A stretch of 64,000 bases of DNA from Lactonifactor sp. BIOML-A5. GTDB taxonomy: Bacteria; Bacillota; Clostridia; Lachnospirales; Lachnospiraceae. The position numbers were made by a program, and so were the translations under genes. Position 1 is the stretch's first letter, and each line of letters starts with the position of its first letter. Below the pieces are notes generated by a model, which saw only the letters and a list, made by a program, of their open reading frames with translations, made no database searches and was not told where the DNA came from. Shown in pieces: positions 27,338 to 34,839 of this stretch. The stretch is from the NCBI RefSeq assembly GCF_009677585.1, contig NZ_WKYV01000008.1:124001-188000 (forward strand). Direction: 5' to 3'.

Positions 27338-29317
27338 TCAGACAGCAGCAGATGAAACTAATTTCTTTTTATTCTTTTTCCATTTTGCTACGTGAGACAC
27401 CGTGGCAGCTGCAAAGAGCGCCAGGCCAATGATGCACAATATATTCATGCTCATAAAGATATAGAGAATCAATGTCAGGAAGCTGAGGAAAAACATCGCC
27501 CGCTCCAGCAGTGTAAGGTCCGTACAGAAATAATTTACCCAGCAGAACTGCGCCGCGACGGTAAGTACAATGACCGCCAGGAGCTGGATATAGGAGGTAG
27601 GATCCGTCAGGCTTCCCTCCAGCAGCAGAACCGGTGCATATACAAATAAAAATGGAGCCAGGAAGGAAACGCCGCAGATCTTACAGCACTCTATAGCAGT
27701 CTTGCCATAAGGTGTCCCGGATATCTGTGTGCCCACCAGAGTGGTCAGGGCTACCGGCGGTGTAATCGTTGAGTAGGAAGCCGGATAGACACAGAAGAAG
27801 TGAGCGGTGGCATAGGCAATCCCCAGCTTCTGCAGGGCGGGAACCGCAAATGCTGCCGCGGTAAAGTACGCTGCCACAGACACCCCTGCCATACCGGCTA
27901 TAATACTGGCAATATAGAGAATCAAAAGGGCCAGGAATAAAGACCCGTGGCTCCAGCTCTCAATACCAGAGGTAAGTTTTACGCCCATTCCGCTGGTGGT
28001 GAAGGTACACACAAGCATACCGATGACAGCACAGCAGGCTCCCATCTGGGCCCCCTGCTTTGCCCCTTCCACAAATCCGCCTATCAGCTCACGAAACTTT
28101 GGTCTGTGTCTCTTTGGCGCCAGATAGCTCATAACAATAACAGAGATAATAGCCCAAAAGCCGCACACCATAACGGATTTCCCCTGGATCAGCAGGGTTA
28201 TAATAATGATAAAAGGTACCACAAATGCGGGGCCTTTCCACTTCATTACGTCCCAGTCCACCACAGGCTTTTCCACAATCCGTGTTCTGAGCTCCGGGGT
28301 CTTCAGGGCGTGAAGATGGGCATACAGAGACAGGGAGAGGTAATAAAGAATGGCAGAAATAATAGCCATTTTACAGATGGTCCAATAGGGGATTCCGGCA
28401 TATCCAGCCATAGAAAAAGCTACAATTCCCATAACCGGCGGAAGGATCTGTCCTCCGTTAGACCCCACACAGGAAATGGCAGTAGCAGTCGTAGGATTAT
28501 AGCCGTTCTTTTTCATGTTATCGATACAATAAGGTCCGGTCATGGTTACATTTGCAATGGCATTTCCGCATACCATGCCAACCATTGCCGTATTCACCAC
28601 GCTAATCTGAGCACTCCCGGACCGGAAACGTCCCACAGTCCATTTTCCAAATTCGCCGAAAAATTTCTGCACTCCTGTGGCTGACATAACACCGCCGAAG
28701 ACACAGAATAAAAAGGTATAATTCGCCGATATGGTCAGCGTACTGTCGTACAGCCCGGTAGTCAGCCCTATGGAAAGGTTGGAGATTGTCCTGCTGAAGG
28801 GAAGGGCACTCGTGTGAAACGGTCCGGGCATCATCTTTCCGAAAAACGGATAGATGCAGACAATGATTACAAGTATGGGGATAAATTTTCCAAACCCCAG
28901 CCAGCATGCATACAGCGCCAGGACGATCATGGTACATCCCACGACAATATCCAGATTTGTGCTGACCCACTGACGGACTCTCAGAGCCTCCAGATTACAG
29001 CACACATAGATGGTAAACGCAAATGTCAGCGCCACTGACAAAAATAAAAACGCATTATGTATTTTACTTTCGCTCTTTTTCGCTGTTGACAAAAATAAAA
29101 TTATAAACGAAAAAAACATATGCATGGTCAGATATACTTCCTGCTGCAGAAACGATTTCTTAGCACATATCATATGCATCATGCACATAGCCAGACAGAA
29201 CACAACCAGCAGATAATCATAGACTTTTTCCGGCAGGACACCCCCGTAAGCTTTGACTTCCACCGCCTGCTCTATGGCCTGTTCTTCTTTATCTTTCTTT
29301 TTCTTGCCAAATCCCAT
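27338..29317 (-). CDS. TRAP transporter fused permease (TAXI type)
   Basis: 659 residues, a fusion of the small (DctQ) and large (DctM) membrane subunits, as is typical of TAXI-type systems. Many hydrophobic segments are visible, including MVGMVCGNAIANVTMTGPY and SNGGQILPPVMGI, the DctM motif region. AGGAGGTGTACAG precedes the ATG at 29317. Paired with the TAXI binding protein upstream at 29575-30741, this is an ion-driven, high-affinity uptake system for a carboxylate. Orphan DctQ is not needed because it is fused. Confidence 0.93.
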   Translation of the reverse strand: MGFGKKKKDKEEQAIEQAVEVKAYGGVLPEKVYDYLLVVFCLAMCMMHMICAKKSFLQQEVYLTMHMFFSFIILFLSTAKKSESKIHNAFLFLSVALTFAFTIYVCCNLEALRVRQWVSTNLDIVVGCTMIVLALYACWLGFGKFIPILVIIVCIYPFFGKMMPGPFHTSALPFSRTISNLSIGLTTGLYDSTLTISANYTFLFCVFGGVMSATGVQKFFGEFGKWTVGRFRSGSAQISVVNTAMVGMVCGNAIANVTMTGPYCIDNMKKNGYNPTTATAISCVGSNGGQILPPVMGIVAFSMAGYAGIPYWTICKMAIISAILYYLSLSLYAHLHALKTPELRTRIVEKPVVDWDVMKWKGPAFVVPFIIIITLLIQGKSVMVCGFWAIISVIVMSYLAPKRHRPKFRELIGGFVEGAKQGAQMGACCAVIGMLVCTFTTSGMGVKLTSGIESWSHGSLFLALLILYIASIIAGMAGVSVAAYFTAAAFAVPALQKLGIAYATAHFFCVYPASYSTITPPVALTTLVGTQISGTPYGKTAIECCKICGVSFLAPFLFVYAPVLLLEGSLTDPTSYIQLLAVIVLTVAAQFCWVNYFCTDLTLLERAMFFLSFLTLILYIFMSMNILCIIGLALFAAATVSHVAKWKKNKKKLVSSAAV

Positions 29318-29574
29318 CTGTACACCTCCTTTGAGTACTTATGGCTGTTTCATTTATTCTTATAAATATGGTATTATTTTCACTTTTACTATCTTTCTTT
29401 CAGGGGCGCTGCGGATGTCGCTCTCTGCCGGGACAGGATACAAAAAGATACATCCGCCGCACTCTTCCAATATACATAACAACCGTTTAAAATAGTTCAA
29501 TACAAAATGAGTATACCGTGTTCAGATAATCAGTACTTTCGCATCATCTGCTTTGCTTCAGCCTCGCCTATTAT

Positions 29575-30741
29575 CTATTTCGGAACATAGGTCTCATAAG
29601 GAGTTTCTCTGTAATTTACTTCAATGCCCTTCTCTTCATAGAATTTCTTTGCCACATCGGAGATCAGCTCTGGGGTATCAATCTTGCCCATATTATCTTT
29701 TGTACAGTATCTGCCTTCATCCTTATATTCCGCAAATTCATCGCAGTGTTCATAGTAGATATTCAAAAGCTCTTCCTGAACATCCTCCGGGAAATCTTTG
29801 TGTACATACCAGCACAGGTAATCCGCCATAATGGTAACCTCATCATTAAATTTGGAGTCATACTGCCCGGGCTCCAGAGTCATAACGCCCGGGAGGAGGG
29901 AATGGTTCAGAGCGTCCTTTGCTTCAAACAGCGCCTTTTCGTCCAGGGATACATAATAAACATCATTGCGGGCATATACCTCTGCCAAGGCTGCCATCTG
30001 CGTCCACTCTGTTGCCTCCGCATTGAGTGCCATACCGCCGGATAAGATGGCGTCTACTTTCCCGTCAGCCAGCGCAGTGGCAGAATCCGCAAAGGAAAGA
30101 TATTCATATTTGGGCTCAATCCCCAGAACTTCAAACATTTTTGTGGGGATATCAACGGCCGGAACATTGGGTTTGGTTCTTAGAGCAACTGTCTTGCCGT
30201 CTAAATCCTGGAGTGTCTTTATATTCTCATCCAGTGTAAGGAAAACATTGGATACCAGTCCATAGCCGATCAGACAGCGAAGGTCATAATTAGGCTCAGT
30301 AAAAGGATCTTCTCCCAGGATTGCATCCACGCCAATCATATACCCCATCACGTGTTCTTTATAGTTATCATCCGCTAAAACCATAGAAGCTGTCTGGTCT
30401 GGTCCCGGAGACTCCATAGCTGTGGCCTTCAGCCAGGAGCTGTATTTGTTAATTAAATCTGCAAAGGCAACACCAAGAACATAGGTTGCTCCGCCCTGAG
30501 CGTTTGTATAGATCTCAATCTCATACGGCTCATGGTCTGGATCTGATTTCCAGCCGCTTCCCGAATCAGCACTTTCCTCACCGGCATCGTCTTTTGCCTC
30601 TTCTTTGTCGGGTTCCGCATCTCCGGTCTCCGCAGCATTGGAAGCGTCTTCGCTCTTTCCGTCATCCGCTCCGCATCCTCCAAGCATGGAAACAGCCATA
30701 GCGGCTGCCATTAAGAGTGCTACCAGTTTTTTTCTTTTCAT
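29575..30741 (-). CDS. TAXI family TRAP transporter solute-binding lipoprotein
   Basis: 388 residues from ATG 30741 (GGAGAAGTACTT upstream; the frame extends to 30870 but the shorter start begins a signal peptide). MKRKKLVALLMAAAMAVSM then the lipobox LGGC marks a membrane-anchored binding protein. The mature chain contains the TAXI-type segments TNAQGGATYVLGVAFADLINKY and LRTKPN. It probably binds a carboxylic acid for the TRAP permease 258 bases downstream. The distal genes (CoA-transferase and oxidoreductase) suggest an acid that enters through CoA chemistry. Confidence 0.92.
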   Translation of the reverse strand: MKRKKLVALLMAAAMAVSMLGGCGADDGKSEDASNAAETGDAEPDKEEAKDDAGEESADSGSGWKSDPDHEPYEIEIYTNAQGGATYVLGVAFADLINKYSSWLKATAMESPGPDQTASMVLADDNYKEHVMGYMIGVDAILGEDPFTEPNYDLRCLIGYGLVSNVFLTLDENIKTLQDLDGKTVALRTKPNVPAVDIPTKMFEVLGIEPKYEYLSFADSATALADGKVDAILSGGMALNAEATEWTQMAALAEVYARNDVYYVSLDEKALFEAKDALNHSLLPGVMTLEPGQYDSKFNDEVTIMADYLCWYVHKDFPEDVQEELLNIYYEHCDEFAEYKDEGRYCTKDNMGKIDTPELISDVAKKFYEEKGIEVNYRETPYETYVPK

Positions 30742-31064
30742 AAGTACTTCTCCTTTCTTCGATGAAATTTCATCATTTTTTCGTGGTCCCGCACATAGTA
30801 GTACTGATTTTTTCATCGTAATGCACAATTTTCTCTCTTCATTTTGTATTTTCTTGTATTTTATAGTCAAATACTAACAAACGTTCTGAAAATTAACAAT
30901 TCCAATTTTGGTATCTATTTATTCGTTTTAAGAATACTTCCTACTTTCATATATCCATTCAATTCTGTATATTCTCTCTGGAATATTCTTCCAATTTTCC
31001 CCAAAACGGGAAATGGACCCCAGCACCTTTCGGTGCTGAGGTCCATAAAGTCCGGCTTTCATCT
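30742..31064. other. 323-base gap between the TAXI binding protein and cobO-like gene
   Basis: On the minus strand TTGACT and TACAAA are 16 bases apart about 100 bases before the TAXI gene and may be its promoter. Near 31015-31044 a hairpin follows the cobO-like gene. No other gene was seen. Confidence 0.5.
31015..31044 (-). terminator. Probable terminator after the cobO-like gene
   Basis: GGACC/GGTCC and CAGCACC/GGTGCTG form a 12-pair stem with a 4-base loop; the downstream T-tract on the minus strand is weak, so efficiency is uncertain. Confidence 0.5.
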
Positions 31065-31583
31065 CTATTTATTATCGTCTTCCTGCTTTTTTTTCTCATT
31101 TTCCATGCTTTCAAATATCGTTATTGTATCCACACAATCCCTGATTTCTTCACACATATGATAACCGGTAAGAATCAAACCTGTGTGTTTGTCCTTGCAT
31201 TCTATAAGAGTCTTCAATTCCTCTCCCGTTATGATGCCATGTTCCACTACTCCCAGAATCTCATCCAGAATTAATAAGTCACATTCCTCGGTTCCCAGAA
31301 CCTTCCGTGCAAAATTCAGACCATTCTTAATATTCCAGTCCTCTTCCTGCTTTTCTTCCTCGGTCAGTTCCTGATAATACTTCTCATTCTTCTCAAAACG
31401 GAATACTTTTATCTCTGGCTCAAGGCGTTCCATAAAATTCAGTTCATCCATTGCTCTTCCCTTAAGAAATTGTATGAGAATCACTGATTTGCCCTGACCT
31501 ACAGCTCTGATAGCCTGGCCAATCGCAACCGGCGTCTTGCCCATGCCCAGCCCACAGTATACCTCGACTAAACCTTTTTCCAT
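31065..31583 (-). CDS. Corrinoid (cobalamin) adenosyltransferase, CobO/BtuR-like, variant P-loop
   Basis: 172 residues. The N-terminus EVYCGLGMGKTPVAIGQAIRA is a P-loop that differs from the usual GDGKGKTT, and LLILDEILG is the Walker B region. The family transfers adenosyl from ATP to the cobalt of corrinoids. The C-terminal region keeps LTGYHMCEEI where the common family has LTGRNA, so binding of corrinoid might differ. It is flanked by a terminator and a gap toward ssb. Coordinates and start (ATG 31583) are clear; function is by family. Confidence 0.8.
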   Translation of the reverse strand: MEKGLVEVYCGLGMGKTPVAIGQAIRAVGQGKSVILIQFLKGRAMDELNFMERLEPEIKVFRFEKNEKYYQELTEEEKQEEDWNIKNGLNFARKVLGTEECDLLILDEILGVVEHGIITGEELKTLIECKDKHTGLILTGYHMCEEIRDCVDTITIFESMENEKKKQEDDNK

Positions 31584-31745
31584 ATTTTTACCTCTTCCAG
31601 ACCTGTCCCTACACGTCTGTTTGAAATCCCGCAGCCGGCCAAAGAGTCTCTTCTATTGATAATATCTGCCGACTTTCATCAGATAACGTGTATATATTAC
31701 TACACCTGGTAGAAGATTGCAAGATTTGCTAAAAATAAAACGGTT

Positions 31746-32372
31746 TTATTCCATATATTCCAGCTTGCTTACGGATACTTCGTAGGCTATTCTCTTTTCT
31801 GTCTCACTCTCTCCAATCTTTTTGATATACTCTCTGCTTTGAATGCGGCCCCATACAAGCACATGACCGCCTACTGTAAATGCCGAAGCATACCTGGCAT
31901 TTCTTCCCCAGCAGATACAGGGTATGTAATCTGATTTGCCATACGGCCGGTTTACTGCCAAAAGCAGGTCGGCAATCTCCCGCCCCAGCGGAGTCTTGCG
32001 GTATACCGGCGGCTTACAGATGTAGCCATCCAGAAAAATCTGGTTGGTCTTAATGGAGTCGTCTTCCTCCTCCACAAAACTTAATTCCCGTACAAATACG
32101 GACAGCACAAGGCGGTTCTTTTTCTCCTCGTGACGGTTGTAAGAGCGGAATTGTCCGTGAACCTGGATGTATTCCCCCTCATAGTCCTGTGTCACATCAA
32201 TGAGACGCTCCGATATCATCAGCGGAATGCGGTCTTCTGAATCACTTAGTCTTTTCACCATAAGGTCAAGCGTGTAAAAGCCTTCTCCGAATACCTGATG
32301 ACTAAATGTGAATCCTGATGCGATTCTCCCCATAATGGATACCTGGTTGTTTTCAATAATCTTATCTGCCAT
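31746..32372 (-). CDS. Single-stranded DNA-binding protein with two OB-fold domains
   Basis: 208 residues, about twice one OB domain. The first half (VSIMGRIASGFTFSH through LVLSVFVRELSF) and the second (IFLDGYICKPPVYRKTP, FTVGGHVLVWGRIQS, YEVSVSKLEYME) each look like an SSB OB fold. There is no acidic C-terminal tail of the DDDIPF kind that ordinary SSB uses to recruit partners. It is monocistronic, divergent from typA. Likely a secondary SSB rather than the replication SSB, which should be elsewhere with its rpsF-rpsR neighbours. Confidence 0.8.
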   Translation of the reverse strand: MADKIIENNQVSIMGRIASGFTFSHQVFGEGFYTLDLMVKRLSDSEDRIPLMISERLIDVTQDYEGEYIQVHGQFRSYNRHEEKKNRLVLSVFVRELSFVEEEDDSIKTNQIFLDGYICKPPVYRKTPLGREIADLLLAVNRPYGKSDYIPCICWGRNARYASAFTVGGHVLVWGRIQSREYIKKIGESETEKRIAYEVSVSKLEYME

Positions 32373-32472
32373 GAATGATAGTTCCCCTTCCTCTTTGTGG
32401 TATTTTGTCTATATCATATTTATTCTCCGGCAGAACATTTTAGAACTAAAAAAATGAAAAATTTTTGACCTC

Positions 32473-32501
32473 TTGAATGTGACAGGGTTGTATGCTAAAA
32501 T
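32473..32501 (+). promoter_or_regulatory. Candidate sigma-A promoter of typA
   Basis: TTGAAT (32473-32478), 17-base spacer, extended TGC-TAAAAT (-10 at 32496-32501). Confidence 0.45.
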
Positions 32502-32561
32502 TTATAAGTTAAGAATTTATTAGTTGGCTATACTTCTTACTATAGAAGAGAGGATGTAACA

Positions 32562-34385
32562 ATGAAAATAAAAAGAGAAGATGTTAGGAACGTGGCTATT
32601 ATTGCACACGTAGATCACGGTAAAACCACTCTGGTTGATGAGCTGCTGAAGCAAAGCGGTGTTTTTCGTGAGAATCAGGAAGTACAGGAACGGGTCATGG
32701 ACTCCAATGATATAGAAAGAGAACGTGGAATCACCATTCTGTCCAAAAATACTGCTGTTTATTATAAGGACACTAAAATTAATATTATAGATACCCCCGG
32801 GCACGCAGATTTCGGCGGTGAGGTTGAGCGTGTGCTGAAAATGGTTAACGGCGTAATTCTGGTGGTTGATGCTTTTGAAGGCGCCATGCCACAGACCAAA
32901 TTTGTTCTGAAAAAAGCTCTGGAGCTGGATCTCCATGTAATTGTATGCATAAATAAAATCGATCGTCCGGAAGCACGTCCTGACGAAGTGATCGATGAAG
33001 TGCTTGAACTCCTTATGGACCTAGATGCCTCGGATGAGCAGCTGGATTGTCCCTTTCTGTATGCTTCAGCTAAAAGAGGCCATGCAGTCCTGGATCTCAA
33101 TGACGCGCCCCACAATATGGAGCCGCTGTTTGAGACTATCCTGAAATATATTCCCGCTCCTGAGGGAGACCCGGATGCAGGAACACAGGTATTGATCAGC
33201 ACCATCGACTACAATGAATACGTTGGCCGTATCGGCGTGGGAAAGGTAGACAACGGAACCATTTCTGTGAATCAGGAAGTTGTCATTGTGAACCACCACG
33301 ACCCGGACAAAAAGAAAAAGGTCAAGATCAGCAAGCTGTACGAGTTCGACGGGTTAAGCAAAACAGAGGTTTCTTCTGCCTCTGTGGGTTCTATCGTAGC
33401 AATCTCCGGAATCTCTGATATTCATATCGGGGATACCCTCTGCTCTCCCGACAATCCTGATCCCATTCCCTTCCAGAAGATTTCCGAGCCTACCATTGCC
33501 ATGCATTTTATGGTAAATGACAGCCCCCTGGCCGGCCAGGAAGGTAAGTATGTAACCTCCCGGCATCTGAGGGAGCGGCTCTTTAGGGAGTTGAATACCG
33601 ACGTAAGCCTTCGGGTGGAAGACACAGACACTACCGAATGTTTTAAAGTGTCCGGAAGGGGAGAACTGCATCTTTCCGTTCTGATCGAAAATATGCGCCG
33701 GGAAGGATATGAGTTTGCAGTGAGCAAGGCAGAGGTCCTTTACCATACGGACGAGAGGGGCAAGCTTCAGGAACCCATGGAAATCGCTTATATTGACGTG
33801 CCCGAAGAGTTTTCCGGAACGGTAATCCAAAAACTCAGTGAACGCAAGGGAGAACTGCAGGGTATGAGTCTTGCCAGCGATGGTTCCACCCGTCTGGAAT
33901 TTCACATTCCTTCTAGAGGTCTGATTGGATTCCGGGGTGAGTTTATGACTGCCACAAAAGGGAATGGAATCATCAATACTGCGTTTGACGGATACGGTCC
34001 TTATAAGGGTGATATCCAGTACAGAAAGCAGGGTTCTCTCATTGCCTTTGAATCAGGGGATGCTGTAACCTACGGCCTCTTTTCCGCTCAGGACAGGGGA
34101 ACCTTGTTCATTGGACCAGGCGAGAAAGTATATGCCGGCATGGTCATCGGCCAGAACGGCAAGGCAGAGGATATTGAACTGAACGTATGTAAGACAAAGC
34201 ACCTCACCAATACCCGCTCCTCTTCCGCCGACGAGGCTTTAAAGCTGACGCCCCCGAGGATCCTTAGCCTGGAACAGGCCCTGGAATTTATAGACAGTGA
34301 TGAGCTTCTGGAGATTACCCCCAACAGTCTCCGGATTCGGAAAAAAATACTGGATTCCCGCATGAGGAAGAGAGAAAATCGTTAA
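32562..34385 (+). CDS. typA: Translational GTPase TypA/BipA
   Basis: 607 residues, the full family length. G1 AHVDHGKTTLVDELL, the switch RERGITI, DTPGHADFGGEV and NKIDRPEARP are the GTPase motifs; the C-terminus contains the BipA-specific domains. It aids 50S assembly and stress adaptation. A terminator follows at 34489-34527. Start at 32562 preceded by AGAGGATG. Confidence 0.97.
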   Translation: MKIKREDVRNVAIIAHVDHGKTTLVDELLKQSGVFRENQEVQERVMDSNDIERERGITILSKNTAVYYKDTKINIIDTPGHADFGGEVERVLKMVNGVILVVDAFEGAMPQTKFVLKKALELDLHVIVCINKIDRPEARPDEVIDEVLELLMDLDASDEQLDCPFLYASAKRGHAVLDLNDAPHNMEPLFETILKYIPAPEGDPDAGTQVLISTIDYNEYVGRIGVGKVDNGTISVNQEVVIVNHHDPDKKKKVKISKLYEFDGLSKTEVSSASVGSIVAISGISDIHIGDTLCSPDNPDPIPFQKISEPTIAMHFMVNDSPLAGQEGKYVTSRHLRERLFRELNTDVSLRVEDTDTTECFKVSGRGELHLSVLIENMRREGYEFAVSKAEVLYHTDERGKLQEPMEIAYIDVPEEFSGTVIQKLSERKGELQGMSLASDGSTRLEFHIPSRGLIGFRGEFMTATKGNGIINTAFDGYGPYKGDIQYRKQGSLIAFESGDAVTYGLFSAQDRGTLFIGPGEKVYAGMVIGQNGKAEDIELNVCKTKHLTNTRSSSADEALKLTPPRILSLEQALEFIDSDELLEITPNSLRIRKKILDSRMRKRENR

Positions 34386-34488
34386 TTTTTTGTTTATATT
34401 TTGTAGAATTTTCCAGCACGTACAATTTTCAGATTAAAGACAAACGTTCTGTCACAGAACGGAAAGGCATCGAATATTTTTTGATTAT

Positions 34489-34527
34489 AAGCGCTGTTAT
34501 GGCAATTCATTTGCCTGTACAGTGCTT
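34489..34527 (+). terminator. Intrinsic terminator after typA
   Basis: AAGCGCTGT (34489-34497) pairs with ACAGTGCTT (34519-34527) with an inner GGCAA/TTGCC stem, followed by a T-rich stretch on the plus strand. Confidence 0.65.
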
Positions 34528-34729
34528 ATTTTGCGTTAATTTTTCATAAAGATTTCTCAATTTTTTATTATCACACTGTTTTTTCCTGTAATTGTATTCC
34601 TTTTTCTTGTTTATTATTTAACTTTTCTTCCTTTCGGGTCAATTCTGTGTTATACTCAACCTATGAAAATTCAATTCAACAAAAGTTCAAAAAAGCCTGT
34701 TTCTGAAGAATTTTTTCCCAAAAAATGTA

Positions 34730-34758
34730 TTGACTATATTTTAACAATGAGGTATAAT
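34730..34758 (+). promoter_or_regulatory. Sigma-A promoter of adhE
   Basis: TTGACT (34730-34735), 17-base spacer, TATAAT (34753-34758), about 80 bases before the coding start. Confidence 0.75.
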
Positions 34759-34769
34759 CCCTTTAACAT

Positions 34770-34787
34770 TTGTTAAAATATTATCAA
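34770..34787 (+). promoter_or_regulatory. Rex (NADH-sensing repressor) operator candidate
   Basis: TTGTTAAAATATTATCAA differs from the Rex consensus TTGTTAA-N4-TTAACAA at one base. It lies just downstream of the adhE promoter, so binding would block transcription until the NADH/NAD ratio rises. A second overlapping palindrome TTTAACATTTGTTAAA is at about 34762-34777. Confidence 0.65.
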
Positions 34788-34839
34788 TCACAAGAAGCTT
34801 TTTTACCATTTTTCTATTCAATTTAAGGAGGATTAACTT

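Larger units (their letters stand above)
34386..34839. other. 454-base AT-rich gap between typA and adhE
   Basis: Holds a hairpin at about 34444-34462 (CGTTCTG/CAGAACG), the typA terminator, and the adhE promoter with Rex-type operator. The stretch 34535-34725 is AT-rich with no recognisable gene. Confidence 0.6.

Noticed and set aside
27947..28684. 245-residue plus-strand frame
   Set aside because: Antisense to the TRAP permease; composition like a shadow of a membrane protein.
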